The position numbers were made by a program, and so were the translations under genes. A stretch of 64,000 bases of DNA from Amycolatopsis sp. WAC 01376 (GTDB lineage: Bacteria; Actinomycetota; Actinomycetes; Mycobacteriales; Pseudonocardiaceae): assembly GCF_003947415.1 (NCBI RefSeq), contig NZ_QHKL01000006.1, positions 186,001-250,000 on the forward strand, given 5' to 3'. Shown here in pieces: positions 1-8,239 of the stretch. Each line of letters starts with the position of its first letter. Within the stretch, counting starts at the first letter, position 1. Below the pieces are notes generated by a model. It ran no database searches and was not told the origin of the DNA. It saw only the letters and a list, made by a program, of their open reading frames with translations.

Positions 1-1076
1 ACGGCAAGGCCCTCGTCGGCGGTGACGCGGCCGGTGTCTCGCCGATCCTGCAGGGGGCGCTGTCCAAGGTCGCCGCCGAGCAGAACGGCGGCACCGGGAC
101 CCCGGCCACCGTCACGGTGTCGCGCGTCGACGCCTCCGGCAAACCGGTCGAAACGCTCTTCGGGCAGGCGGCCGAGACCGATAAACCGCTGGTCTCGACG
201 TTGAGTGTGGCGTCACAGGCCGCCGCGCAGAAAGCCGTCGACGGCTTCGGCGGATCGGCGATCATCGTCGCGATGAAGACTTCGGGGGAACTCCTGGCGG
301 TCGCGCAGAACGGCGCCGCCGGGAACCAGCCGAAGGCGCTCAGCGGTCTCTACGCGCCGGGTTCGGCCTTCAAGATCGCCACGGCGACCGCGGCGTTGCA
401 GCAGGGCGGGGTTTCCGCCGACTCGCCGGTGGCCTGCCCGGGCAGTGAGCAGATCGGCACCCGCACGCTCAAGAACGACAACGGGTTCGATCTGGGGACG
501 GTGTCGCTGAAGACGGCGTTCGCCGCGTCGTGCAACACGACCTTCGGGCGGCTCGCCGGGCAACTGCCCGCGGACGGCCTCGCGAAGGCCGCGAGCCAGT
601 TCGGCCTCAACGCCGACTTCGAGATCCCGGGGCTGGCCACCGAGACCGGGAAGGTGGAGTCGTCGGGCAGCGGCGACGAGCAGGTCGAGGCGGGGATCGG
701 CCAGGGGAGGGTGCAGGTCAGCCCGCTGGGCGCGGCGCTCATGGCCGCGACCGTCGCCACGGGGAAACCGGTGGTGCCGAAGCTGTGGCAGGGGCTGGAG
801 ACCAAGGTCAACGCCGGTTACCAGGCTCCGTCCGCCGGGGTGCTGAACCAGGTCCGCGCGATGATGCGCGAGGTCTGCACGACGGGGACGGCGAAGGCGT
901 TGAAGGGCAGCGGCGCGGTCTTCGGCAAGACGGGGACGGCGCAGTTCGGTTCGGGTGCCGACGCCAACGGCTGGTTCGTCGGTTACCGCGGGGACGTCGC
1001 CTTCGCCGTCATGCTCGAGGGTGCCAACGACTCCAAGCCCGCGGTGCAGCTGGCGGCGAAGTTCCTGGCAGGCTGA
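1..1076 (+). CDS. Penicillin-binding transpeptidase, C-terminal part (5' end outside window)
   Basis: This is the C-terminal portion of a serine transpeptidase that cross-links peptidoglycan on the outer face of the membrane; it is open from the window edge. All three penicillin-binding motifs are visible in order: SxxK as S-A-F-K (bases 363-374), SxN as S-C-N (528-536) and KTG as K-T-G-T (927-938). The segment before SxxK looks like the end of a dimerisation/NTF2-like region of a class B PBP. No PASTA repeat follows KTG and the protein ends 47 residues after it. A downstream regulator follows on the same strand after 43 bases. Function in general cell-wall synthesis versus a beta-lactam-insensitive paralogue cannot be decided without the N-terminus. 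Confidence 0.9.
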   Translation, partial: GKALVGGDAAGVSPILQGALSKVAAEQNGGTGTPATVTVSRVDASGKPVETLFGQAAETDKPLVSTLSVASQAAAQKAVDGFGGSAIIVAMKTSGELLAVAQNGAAGNQPKALSGLYAPGSAFKIATATAALQQGGVSADSPVACPGSEQIGTRTLKNDNGFDLGTVSLKTAFAASCNTTFGRLAGQLPADGLAKAASQFGLNADFEIPGLATETGKVESSGSGDEQVEAGIGQGRVQVSPLGAALMAATVATGKPVVPKLWQGLETKVNAGYQAPSAGVLNQVRAMMREVCTTGTAKALKGSGAVFGKTGTAQFGSGADANGWFVGYRGDVAFAVMLEGANDSKPAVQLAAKFLAG

Positions 1077-1119
1077 CGGTTCGGCGCTCGCCGAAGCGTG
1101 GGTCTTCTACGGTGAACGC

Positions 1120-1803
1120 ATGGAAACGATCGCACTGGCCGAGGTCGCGGCCGTGCTCGCCGATCCGAGCCGCGCGTCGATGTGCCTCGCGCTGCTCGAC
1201 GGGCGCGCCTGGACGGTGACGGAGCTGGCGGGCGCGGCCGAGGTGGCCGCGTCGACGGCGAGCGAGCACGTGACGAAGCTGGCCGAGGCCGGATTCGTCG
1301 TGCGGGTGAAACAGGGACGGCACAGTTACGTCCGGATAGCCGACCCCCGGGTGGCGGAGCTGATCGAGCATCTGGCGCAGCACGCCGAGCACCGCCCGGT
1401 GAAGGGATTGCGTTCGTCGGTGCGGGTGAAACGGCTCGAGTTCGCCCGGACCTGCTACGACCACCTCGCCGGGACGGTCGGCGTCGCGCTGCGGGACGGG
1501 ATGCTCGCCACCGGGCTGATCGACGAGGCCGACGGCCTGACGCTGACCGGTCGCGGACGCGAGGTGCTCGGCGGGCTCGGGGTGGAGATCGCCGACGGCT
1601 GCCGCCCGATGCTGCGCGACTGTCTGGATTGGACGGTCCGGCGTGATCATTTGGCGGGCCGGGTCCCCGCGGCGTTACTGTCTCACGCAGTGAGTGCCGG
1701 CTGGTTGTCCCGTGAGGGTAACCGCGCGGTGAAAGTCCTGCCCGCGGCGGAGAAACCGTTCGCGGACCTCGGTGTCGACCTGGTGGCCCTGCGCAGTCCC
1801 TAG
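1120..1803 (+). CDS. ArsR-family winged-helix transcriptional regulator
   Basis: This 227-aa protein has an ArsR-type winged helix in residues 1-85 (the A-D-P-S-R start of helix 1, then V-T-E-L-A and the recognition helix A-S-T-A-S-E-H-V-T-K-L), followed by a long C-terminal domain of about 130 residues that is larger than in minimal ArsR sensors. No obvious metal-ligand cluster of cysteines is present (three scattered Cys only), so a non-metal ligand is likely. The ATG at 1120 was chosen because the reading frame upstream runs inside the preceding gene and residue 1 begins the winged-helix fold. It follows the PBP gene closely on the same strand. Its target is unknown. Confidence 0.8.
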   Translation: METIALAEVAAVLADPSRASMCLALLDGRAWTVTELAGAAEVAASTASEHVTKLAEAGFVVRVKQGRHSYVRIADPRVAELIEHLAQHAEHRPVKGLRSSVRVKRLEFARTCYDHLAGTVGVALRDGMLATGLIDEADGLTLTGRGREVLGGLGVEIADGCRPMLRDCLDWTVRRDHLAGRVPAALLSHAVSAGWLSREGNRAVKVLPAAEKPFADLGVDLVALRSP

Positions 1804-1914
1804 TGGACAGTCTGTAACACAGGCTATCCGGACGCTTTTCGACCGGTACACGAACGAGTGACGACCACCGCCTCACTATTCTGGAGCCCTCACGGCGGCC
1901 GGACGGGAGGCGAC

Positions 1915-3393
1915 ATGGAGCAGCTCCCGCTCGTTCTCGGTACCGGTGGCGCGGTGCTCCTCGTCGCCGTGATCGCCGTTCGGGTGTCGATCCGGGTCGG
2001 CCTTCCCTCGCTGCTGCTGTACCTGGGGATGGGGGTCCTGCTCGGCGAAGCCGGGTTCGGCATCCAGTACGACAACCCCGAGCTCACCCAGTCGCTCGGC
2101 CTCGCCGCGCTGGTGATGATCCTTTCCGAGGGTGGCCTCACCACCCGCTGGACGGCCGTGAAACCGTCGCTGGGCATCGGAATCGCACTGTCCACAGTGG
2201 CCGTCGTGGTGAGCATCGCGGTCACCGGCGCGGCCCTGCACTGGTTGCTGGGCCTGGACTGGCGGATGGCGTTGCTGTGGGGCGCGGTGCTGGCCTCGAC
2301 CGACGCCGCCGCGGTCTTCTCCGTGCTGAGATCGGCGGGGATCGGCAAACGGCTCGTCGGCGCGCTGGAGATCGAGTCGGGGATCAACGACGCCCCGGCC
2401 TACATCGCCGTCGTCGTGCTGGCCGAGGGCGCGACCGTCGACTGGTCGCTGCCGCTGCTGGTGGTCTACGAACTGGCCGCCGGCCTGGTGATCGGCCTCG
2501 CTTTCGGCTGGGGCGGGGCGTTCGCGCTGCGTCGGGCGGCGCTTCCCGCCACCGGTCTGTACCCGCTGGCCACGGTCGCGGTCTGTGTCGTGGCGTACTC
2601 GAGCGGGCAGCTCGCCCACGCGTCGGGCCTGCTCGCCACCTACGTCGCGGCACTGGTGCTGGGGAACTCGAAGCTGCCGCACCGGTCGGACACGCTGTCC
2701 TTCGCCGAGGGGCTCGGCTGGCTCGCGCAGATCGGGCTGTTCGTGCTGCTCGGCCTGTTCGCCTCGCCGAGCAGGATCCTCGAAAGCCTGGTCCAGGGCC
2801 TGGTCGAGGGCGCGGTCGTGCTGTTGCTCGCCCGTCCGTTGTCGGTGGTGCTCTCGGCGCTGCCGTTCAAGATCCCTTGGCGAGAACAGGTGTTCCTGTC
2901 CTGGGCGGGCCTGCGCGGGGCGGTCCCGATCGTGCTCGCGCTGATCCCCCTGTCGTCGGGGGTGCCCGGCGCGCAGGAACTGGTCGACGCGGTGTTCGTG
3001 CTGGTCATCGTTCTGACGCTGCTCCAGGGCGCGACGCTGACCCCGCTCGCGCGCGTGCTCGGGCTTGCCCAGCACGCCGAAGCGCACGAGATCGACGTCG
3101 ACTCCGCCCCACTCGACGAGATGGGCGCGGAACTCCTGCAGGTCCGGATCAACGCCGGCTCCAAGATGCACGGCGTCTACCTGGCCGAACTGCGGCTGCC
3201 CATCGGGGCGACGATCAGCCTCCTCGTCCGCGACGGCACCGGCTTCACGCCCAACAAGAACACCCGGCTCCAGGAACGGGATCAGTTACTCGTCGTGACC
3301 ACCGCCGAAGTCCGTGACGCGGCCGAGCGGCGCCTGCGGGCCGTCGACCGCGCCGGACGCCTCGCCAGGTGGAAGGGCGAATCCGGCCAGTAG
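1915..3393 (+). CDS. K+/H+ (or Na+/H+) antiporter of the CPA1/NhaP2 type with C-terminal RCK_C domain
   Basis: This 492-aa membrane protein exchanges monovalent cations for protons and protects against potassium or alkaline stress. About 12 hydrophobic segments occupy residues 5-395. The central segment contains the paired-acid motif seen in CPA exchangers (G-A-V-L-A-S-T-D-A-A-A-V, with the Asp in a transmembrane helix, and E-S-G-I-N-D-A-P). Residues about 415-480 form a soluble RCK_C/TrkA-C-like domain, typical of NhaP2-type potassium/proton antiporters and used to sense a nucleotide or ion. The ATG at 1915 is preceded by a GGGAGG ribosome site; an upstream in-frame GTG at 1858 lacks one. 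It is expressed alone, with no partner subunit nearby. Confidence 0.88.
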   Translation: MEQLPLVLGTGGAVLLVAVIAVRVSIRVGLPSLLLYLGMGVLLGEAGFGIQYDNPELTQSLGLAALVMILSEGGLTTRWTAVKPSLGIGIALSTVAVVVSIAVTGAALHWLLGLDWRMALLWGAVLASTDAAAVFSVLRSAGIGKRLVGALEIESGINDAPAYIAVVVLAEGATVDWSLPLLVVYELAAGLVIGLAFGWGGAFALRRAALPATGLYPLATVAVCVVAYSSGQLAHASGLLATYVAALVLGNSKLPHRSDTLSFAEGLGWLAQIGLFVLLGLFASPSRILESLVQGLVEGAVVLLLARPLSVVLSALPFKIPWREQVFLSWAGLRGAVPIVLALIPLSSGVPGAQELVDAVFVLVIVLTLLQGATLTPLARVLGLAQHAEAHEIDVDSAPLDEMGAELLQVRINAGSKMHGVYLAELRLPIGATISLLVRDGTGFTPNKNTRLQERDQLLVVTTAEVRDAAERRLRAVDRAGRLARWKGESGQ

Positions 3394-3523
3394 GTCACGG
3401 TCGGCACCAGCTGTTCGTCGGTTGATCTCAGAAACGTCTTCCCTTTTGTACTCCTTTTGGATTACTTTCCCGGCAATCGACTCCATCGAATGGGTGAGTG
3501 TCGCGGGGTAAGGAGTACGCAAG

Positions 3524-4207
3524 GTGACGAAACTTCCTGTGCGGTTCGCCGGTCTGGGGGTCGCTGCGGCACTCGCCGGGGCGGTTCTCACCGCCCCGGC
3601 GGCGACAGCGGCCGGCGCCTTTCCCGTGTTCGGGCTGCCCTTCGAGACCGGCCAGTCGGTCTACTCGGCGGGGATCCACTCGGACAACGGGACCTCCGGC
3701 GTGAAGAACGCCATCGACTTCAGCCCCGGCGACCGGACCGTTCGCGCGCCGCTGGCGGGCACGGTCCGGATCCAGCACTGCGACGGCGGCGACTGGGTGA
3801 CCGTCGACCACGACGGCGGCCGGCGGACCGGGTACTACCACCTGGAAGGAATCGCGGTCACCGACGGCCAGAAGGTCGCCCCTGGCGACGCCCTCGGCCG
3901 GACCGGTAACGCGCTGCCCTGCGGTGGCAGCAGCACCGGCGCCCACGTGCACTTCACCCTGTGGACGCTGCCGATGGCCGCCGCGCAGGGCGGCGATTCG
4001 CGCGACTTCGGCGTCGGCGCGGGCAACTGGAACGGCATGTCCTACGACGAGGTCTCGACCAAGGTCGCGGCGGCCTACGGCGAGGCCGTCGACGGCAAGA
4101 CCTTCGGCGGCTGGCAGTTCACCGCGGGCACCGATCAGTATTCGGGGACCGCGACCGAGGTGTCCTCCCGCGCGATCGTCCCGCTGCCCGGCCGATTTCG
4201 CGTCTGA
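3524..4207 (+). CDS. Secreted M23-family metallopeptidase, LasA/beta-lytic type
   Basis: This 227-aa exported enzyme probably cleaves peptide bridges in peptidoglycan. Residues 1-30 are a signal peptide ending T-A-P-A-A-T-A-A. The zinc and catalytic residues fit the beta-lytic (M23A) arrangement rather than the usual HxxxD: His52 and Asp65 are 13 residues apart, as His23/Asp36 are in LasA, then His106 in Y-Y-H-L and the HxH pair His141/His143. Two cysteines (86, 133) could form a disulfide. The GTG start at 3524 has an AAGGAG site about 8 bases upstream. A strong stem-loop follows the stop codon. The substrate, self wall or competitor wall, is inferred only. Confidence 0.85.
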   Translation: MTKLPVRFAGLGVAAALAGAVLTAPAATAAGAFPVFGLPFETGQSVYSAGIHSDNGTSGVKNAIDFSPGDRTVRAPLAGTVRIQHCDGGDWVTVDHDGGRRTGYYHLEGIAVTDGQKVAPGDALGRTGNALPCGGSSTGAHVHFTLWTLPMAAAQGGDSRDFGVGAGNWNGMSYDEVSTKVAAAYGEAVDGKTFGGWQFTAGTDQYSGTATEVSSRAIVPLPGRFRV

Positions 4208-4211
4208 CCTG

Positions 4212-4245
4212 CCGTTGCCCGGCGCGGCGCGGCGCCGGGCAGCGG
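4212..4245 (+). terminator. GC-rich terminator hairpin after the M23 peptidase gene
   Basis: Inverted arms at 4212-4225 and 4232-4245 pair over 14 positions with one G-T mismatch and a 6-base loop. The hairpin begins four bases after the peptidase stop codon. No U tract follows, as is normal for actinomycete terminators. Confidence 0.65.
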
Positions 4246-4335
4246 TCCTTCCCGCTCGCGGAGCACGTGAGCGGCGTCTCAAGATGCGGACGAGGGGTGG
4301 CTCGATCGCCCGCCCATCCGCTAACTTCGTCCGTA

Positions 4336-4437
4336 GGTCACGAGTGTCAGCGTCAAGCCCCGGCTAGCTGACCGGCAACCCTCCTTCCGCGGTGGGGTGC
4401 CCCGGGTGAGGACCTGGCTCGTCGCGTGGTGCGACGG
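4336..4437 (+). promoter_or_regulatory. SAM-IV riboswitch aptamer
   Basis: The stretch shows the conserved SAM-IV signature in order: GGTCACGAGTG, CAGCG, CAAGCCCCGGC, CTGACCGGCAACCCTCC, GCGGTGGGGTGCC and CCGGGTGAGGACC. These form the closing stem (GGTC 4336-4339 with GACC 4410-4413) and the SAM-binding core. A further hairpin (GTCGC/GCGAC, about 4421-4435) follows, as expected for the SAM-IV peripheral region. SAM-IV riboswitches are known mainly from actinomycetes, upstream of sulfur amino acid genes. It controls the aminotransferase that starts at 4483. The family call is from recognised motifs; no covariance model was run. Confidence 0.88.
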
Positions 4438-4449
4438 GCAAGCGCGGGA

Positions 4450-4477
4450 TCCTCGTCGGGTCCCCTGGCCCGGAGGA
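4450..4477 (+). promoter_or_regulatory. Ribosome-site-sequestering hairpin (expression platform)
   Basis: TCCTC (4450-4454) and CGGG (4457-4460) can pair with GAGGA (4473-4477) and CCCG (4469-4472). The right arm contains the GGAGG ribosome site (4472-4476) of the aminotransferase. This would hide the ribosome site, so the SAM-IV switch probably works at translation initiation. The pairing is seen directly; the switching is inferred. Confidence 0.6.
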
Positions 4478-4482
4478 TGACG

Positions 4483-5847
4483 ATGACTCTCGCTCTCGAA
4501 CGCACGAACACCCCCGCTGTTGTCGCGGAAACCGTTGCCACGCACGAAATCCCGACGGTCGCGTGCGCCGATCTGAGGGTCCCGCTGGTGACCGGCGGCG
4601 ATATCGGATACGCGAACCTCGATCACGCGGCGAGCGCCCCCTGTCTGGACAAGGTGCGGGCCGCGGTCGACGAATTCCTGCCCTGGTACGCCAGCGTGCA
4701 CCGCGGCGCCGGGTTCGCTTCGCAGATCTCCACCAAGCTTTACGAGCGCACGCGCGGAATCCTGCGGGACTTCGTCGACGCGCGGTCGACCGACGCCGTC
4801 GTGTTCACCCGCAACACCACCGATTCCTTCAACCTTCTCGCGCGCAGCCTGCCGAAGCACACGTCGGTCGTCGTGTTCGACACCGAGCACCACGCCGCGC
4901 TGCTGCCGTGGAAGGGACCGAACGTCCGCAGGGTGCAGACGCCGCGCACTCGCCTCGCCGCGGTGTCCGCTGTGGACGAAGCGCTCGCGGACTGCCCGCA
5001 GGGCCCGCGGCTGGTCGTCATCACCGGCGCGTCCAACGTGACCGGGGAACTGTTGCCGGTCAAGGAGATCGCCGCCGTCGCGCGGCGGCACGGCGCCCGG
5101 ATCGCGCTCGACGCGGCGCAGCTCGCCCCGCACCGGAAGATCTCGGTGCGTGAACTGGACGTCGACTACGTCGCGCTGTCGGGCCACAAGCTGTACGCGC
5201 CTTTCGGTGCGGGCGCGCTGATCGGCCGCGCCGACTGGCTGCGCGCCGCCCAGCCGTACCTCGCCGGTGGCGGCGCGACGAAGCTCGTCAACCGTGACTC
5301 CGAAAACCTCGGCGTGGTCTGGAATTCCGGCCCCGAGCGGCACGAAGCCGGTTCCCCCAACACCGTCGGCGTCCACGCGCTCGGTGTCGCCTGCCAGACG
5401 CTGGCCGCGAACTGGGACGCGATCGTCGCCCACGAGGACGAACTGCTGGCGCGGCTGCGTCGCGGTCTCGCCGCGGTTCCCGGATTCGCCGAACTGCGGC
5501 TGTTCGACGCGCCGGTCGACAGGGTCGGCACGCTCAGCTTCGTCGTCGACGGTTTCGACCCGGGCTGGCTCGCCGCGGTCCTTTCGGCGGAGTACGGCAT
5601 CGGCGTGCGAGACGGCGCGTTCTGCGCGCACATCGCCACCAAACGGCTGATCTCCGCCGCCGGTTCGACCGGGCAGCAGGCCGTCCGGGTCAGCCTCGGC
5701 CTCGGCAGCACCACCGAACACGTGGACCGGCTCGTGCTGGCGCTGCGCCAGATCGTCGCCCGCGGCGCCCGCTGGCAGTACGAGAAGCCCGAGGGCCGCT
5801 GGGTGCCGGAGAACGATCCGCGGGAACTGCCCCCGTTCTGCGCCTGA
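4483..5847 (+). CDS. PLP-dependent class V aminotransferase, cysteine desulfurase-like
   Basis: This 454-aa enzyme belongs to the NifS/SufS fold. The Schiff-base lysine is Lys236 in S-G-H-K-L-Y-A-P-F-G-A-G, and the PLP phosphate site (N-T-T-D-S-F-N) and D-A-A-Q motif are present. It is longer than the usual 400-410 aa of SufS, with a 40-residue N-terminal extension. The start at 4483 was chosen because the GGAGG ribosome site ends six bases upstream; the ATG at 4477 abuts that site. It sits directly behind a SAM-IV riboswitch, which ties it to sulfur amino acid supply, perhaps releasing sulfur from cysteine or a related substrate. No suf genes are adjacent, so a role in general Fe-S assembly is less likely. 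Confidence 0.85.
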   Translation: MTLALERTNTPAVVAETVATHEIPTVACADLRVPLVTGGDIGYANLDHAASAPCLDKVRAAVDEFLPWYASVHRGAGFASQISTKLYERTRGILRDFVDARSTDAVVFTRNTTDSFNLLARSLPKHTSVVVFDTEHHAALLPWKGPNVRRVQTPRTRLAAVSAVDEALADCPQGPRLVVITGASNVTGELLPVKEIAAVARRHGARIALDAAQLAPHRKISVRELDVDYVALSGHKLYAPFGAGALIGRADWLRAAQPYLAGGGATKLVNRDSENLGVVWNSGPERHEAGSPNTVGVHALGVACQTLAANWDAIVAHEDELLARLRRGLAAVPGFAELRLFDAPVDRVGTLSFVVDGFDPGWLAAVLSAEYGIGVRDGAFCAHIATKRLISAAGSTGQQAVRVSLGLGSTTEHVDRLVLALRQIVARGARWQYEKPEGRWVPENDPRELPPFCA

Positions 5848-5866
5848 CCCACTAGCCTCTCCCCGC

Positions 5867-6463
5867 ATGGGGAACGAGCGACCGCGTTACTGGTTTCCGC
5901 TGGCGTTGCTGGGATTCGCGCAGCTGACGGTGGTGGCCCTGTCCGTCGGCACGCGCCGGTCCGAGGGATGGTTCGCGTATGCGCCGTACGCGAACGGCGG
6001 CGTGTTCGGATCCGTCCACGCCGGGGAGATGAGCCGTGAGGCCCTGACCGCGGTTTCGGTCGTCGGCATGGGCAGGATGGACAACTGGCTGTTCGCCGTC
6101 CTCGCGGTCTACCTCGGCACGGTGCTGTTCTACGCCTTCCGGGCGAAGACCGTGCGGTGGTGGAAGGTCGCCGGGATCGCGCTCGGCGGGCTGGTCGCCA
6201 TCGTGCTGGCGGATCTGGTCGGCTACTGGGAACTCGACATGGACGGCGACGCGCGGAGCGCGGTTCTGCTGACGCTCGGCCTGGCCGGGCTCGCCTGGCT
6301 GGAGCGCAGCGTGCTGGTGCTCGTCGTGGCCGCGGCGTTCGTGCTCTGCGCGGTCGTGCTCGCGCAAGGACAGCTCGCGTTGGTGCTGTCGTCGCTGGTC
6401 GCGCTCGCCGGCGCGTTCGCGGCCCTGCTGAGCAGGCCGAAGACAGCCGCCGAGGAGGCCTGA
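5867..6463 (+). CDS. Polytopic membrane protein of unknown function
   Basis: This 198-aa protein is not recognised. It has roughly five hydrophobic segments: residues 9-27, about 70-90, 100-125 and two or three closely packed ones in 125-185. The N-terminus is short and positively charged and the tail ends in a charged S-R-P-K-T stretch, which suggests a cytoplasmic C-terminus. It lies 19 bases after the riboswitch-controlled aminotransferase and about 25 bases before lspA, so it may share transcripts with either. No catalytic motif was seen. Confidence 0.65.
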   Translation: MGNERPRYWFPLALLGFAQLTVVALSVGTRRSEGWFAYAPYANGGVFGSVHAGEMSREALTAVSVVGMGRMDNWLFAVLAVYLGTVLFYAFRAKTVRWWKVAGIALGGLVAIVLADLVGYWELDMDGDARSAVLLTLGLAGLAWLERSVLVLVVAAAFVLCAVVLAQGQLALVLSSLVALAGAFAALLSRPKTAAEEA

Positions 6464-6487
6464 GCACGCTCAGTGGACAATGGGGGA

Positions 6488-7051
6488 GTGAGTACAGAGC
6501 CCGAAACCGCACCACCGTCGCCGCCGCTGCCCAAGAAGCGCGTCGCCGTGGTGTTCGCCGTCGCCGCGGTGGTGTGGGGGATCGACCTCGTCACCAAGCA
6601 GATCGCCGTGTCCACGCTCGAGGGCAAGCAGCCGGTCGAGTTCCTCGGCGGGCTGGTGTACTTCCAGCTGGTGCGCAACCCCGGCGCCGCCTTCTCGATG
6701 GCGACCGGGCTGACCTGGGTGCTCGCGCTGGTCGCGATCGCCGTCGTGATCGCCATCGTCTGGCTGTCCCGGCGGCTGCGCTCGGTCGGCTGGGCGATCG
6801 GCCTCGGCCTGGTGCTGGCCGGTGCGCTCGGCAACCTCACCGACCGGATCTTCCGCGCGCCGGGCCCGCTGCAGGGCCACGTGGTCGACATGATCTCCGC
6901 GTTCGCGCCGAACGGGCAGGGCTGGGCGATCTTCAACGCCGCCGACTCCGCGATCTGTGTCGGCGGCGTGCTCATCGTGATCCTTTCCTTGCTGGGCAAG
7001 GACTACGACGGAACATCCACCAAGGACAAGAAGAAAGCGGCGAGCGAATGA
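6488..7051 (+). CDS. lspA: Lipoprotein signal peptidase (signal peptidase II)
   Basis: This 187-aa inner-membrane aspartyl protease removes signal peptides from prolipoproteins after diacylglyceryl transfer. Four membrane helices are visible after a proline-rich cytoplasmic N-terminus of about 20 residues. The two catalytic aspartates are Asp119 in G-N-L-T-D-R and Asp153 in N-A-A-D-S, and the V-R-N-P-G-A-A-F motif of the family is present. The GTG at 6488 has a GGGGGA site just upstream; an in-frame GTG at 6473 is a weaker alternative. Its stop codon overlaps the start of the pseudouridine synthase gene by four bases (ATGA), a pairing of lspA and rluD-type genes that is common in bacteria. 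Confidence 0.96.
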   Translation: MSTEPETAPPSPPLPKKRVAVVFAVAAVVWGIDLVTKQIAVSTLEGKQPVEFLGGLVYFQLVRNPGAAFSMATGLTWVLALVAIAVVIAIVWLSRRLRSVGWAIGLGLVLAGALGNLTDRIFRAPGPLQGHVVDMISAFAPNGQGWAIFNAADSAICVGGVLIVILSLLGKDYDGTSTKDKKKAASE

Positions 7052-7974
7052 GCGCGCGGATGTTGCCCGTTCCCGACGGGCTCGACGGCATGCGCGTCGA
7101 CGCGGGGCTGGCGAAACTGCTGGGACTTTCCCGCACGATCGTGGCGGAACTGGCCGAATCCGGCGAGATCCTGCTCGACGGCAGGCAGGCCGGGAAGTCG
7201 GACCGGCTGACCGCGGGCGGACTGCTCGAAGTGACGCTGCCCGATCCGGCCTCGCCCATCGAGGTCGTCGTGGAACCCGTCGAAGGCATGAAGATCCTGC
7301 ACGACGACGACGACATCGTGGTGATCTCGAAGCCGGTCGGCGTCGCCGTGCACCCGAGCCCCGGCTGGACCGGCCCGACCGTCGTCGGCGGGCTCGCCGC
7401 CGCCGGGCTGCGGATCGCGACCTCGGGTGCGGCCGAACGCCAGGGCGTCGTGCACCGGCTCGACGCCGGCACCACCGGCGTGATGGTGGTGGCGAAGAGC
7501 GAGCACGCGTACACCGTGCTGAAGCGGGCGTTCAAGGAACGCACCGTCGACAAGGGTTACCACGCCATCGTCCAAGGCCACCCGGATCCGACGCGCGGCA
7601 CCATCGACGCGCCGATCGACCGGCACCCCCGGCACGACTACAAGTTCGCGGTCGTCCAGGGCGGACGGCCCAGCGTCACGCACTACGAGGTCGTCGAGGC
7701 CTTCCGCGCCGCTTCGCTGGCGCAGATCAAACTGGAGACCGGCCGCACGCACCAGATCCGCGTGCACTTCTCGGCGCTCAAGCACCCGTGCGTCGGAGAC
7801 CTGACCTACGGCGCCGACCCGGTGCTGGCGCGCAAGCTCGGGCTCTCCCGGCAATGGCTGCACGCGAAGACGCTCGGCTTCGCCCACCCGTCCGACGGGC
7901 GCTGGGTCGAGTTCGAATCGGAGTACCCGGACGACCTCGCCACCGCGCTGCGGATCCTGCAGGACGAGAACTAG
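7048..7974 (+). CDS. RluD-family 23S rRNA pseudouridine synthase
   Basis: This 308-aa enzyme converts uridines in structured RNA to pseudouridine. Residues about 12-75 form an S4 RNA-binding domain, and the catalytic domain follows with Asp139 in H-R-L-D-A-G-T-T-G. The later family motif G-R-T-H-Q-I-R-V-H is present. Length matches RluD/RluC. The ATG at 7048 overlaps the lspA stop codon, indicating translational coupling. The 3' end faces a gene on the other strand, with three hairpin repeats between them. Which rRNA positions are modified cannot be read from the sequence. Confidence 0.92.
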   Translation: MSARMLPVPDGLDGMRVDAGLAKLLGLSRTIVAELAESGEILLDGRQAGKSDRLTAGGLLEVTLPDPASPIEVVVEPVEGMKILHDDDDIVVISKPVGVAVHPSPGWTGPTVVGGLAAAGLRIATSGAAERQGVVHRLDAGTTGVMVVAKSEHAYTVLKRAFKERTVDKGYHAIVQGHPDPTRGTIDAPIDRHPRHDYKFAVVQGGRPSVTHYEVVEAFRAASLAQIKLETGRTHQIRVHFSALKHPCVGDLTYGADPVLARKLGLSRQWLHAKTLGFAHPSDGRWVEFESEYPDDLATALRILQDEN

Positions 7975-8000
7975 ACGCGATGTGGCCGGTGAGTCGGTAC

Positions 8001-8063
8001 CGGATGTCATGAAAGGGTCGTTCAGGACATATTTCGTCCTGAACGACCCTTTCATGACATCCG
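8001..8063. repeat. Perfect 28-bp inverted repeat, family A hairpin
   Basis: Arms at 8001-8028 and 8036-8063 are exact reverse complements separated by a 7-base loop. A second copy with two stem changes and the same loop length lies at 49374-49432. It begins 27 bases after the rluD-type stop codon in a convergent gap. It may act as a bidirectional terminator or be a small non-autonomous mobile repeat. Confidence 0.85.
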
Positions 8064-8096
8064 GGCGGCGCGAAGGGCGAGTTCCCTCGGCTGAGC

Positions 8097-8119
8097 CGCG
8101 TGAAGGGGGCCTTCACGCG
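8097..8119. repeat. Short hairpin repeat (GTGAAGG/CCTTCAC type)
   Basis: Ten-base perfect arms at 8097-8106 and 8110-8119 surround a GGG loop. It is the middle of three hairpins in the same convergent gap. It resembles a compact terminator stem. Confidence 0.7.
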
Positions 8120-8168
8120 CAGCCGTTGTGACGTGTGGGGTTTCTGTGACTGTTGGAGGCGGTCGGAA

Positions 8169-8223
8169 GTCCGTGAGGGCCTCCTTCACTACCTTGAGGG
8201 TAGGGAAGGAGGCCCTCACGGAC
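8169..8223. repeat. Nineteen-bp-arm inverted repeat with inner stem
   Basis: Arms at 8169-8187 and 8205-8223 match perfectly. The intervening bases contain a further five-base stem, CTACC with GGTAG, so almost the whole element folds into one hairpin. It lies 16 bases from the end of the minus-strand gene and may serve as its terminator. Confidence 0.75.
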
Positions 8224-8239
8224 ATCCGCAGTGCGGGCG

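Noticed and set aside
6157..7047. Upstream extension of the pseudouridine synthase frame
   Set aside because: The extension runs through the membrane protein and lspA genes in another frame; the ATG at 7048 with stop overlap and S4 domain start is clearly correct.
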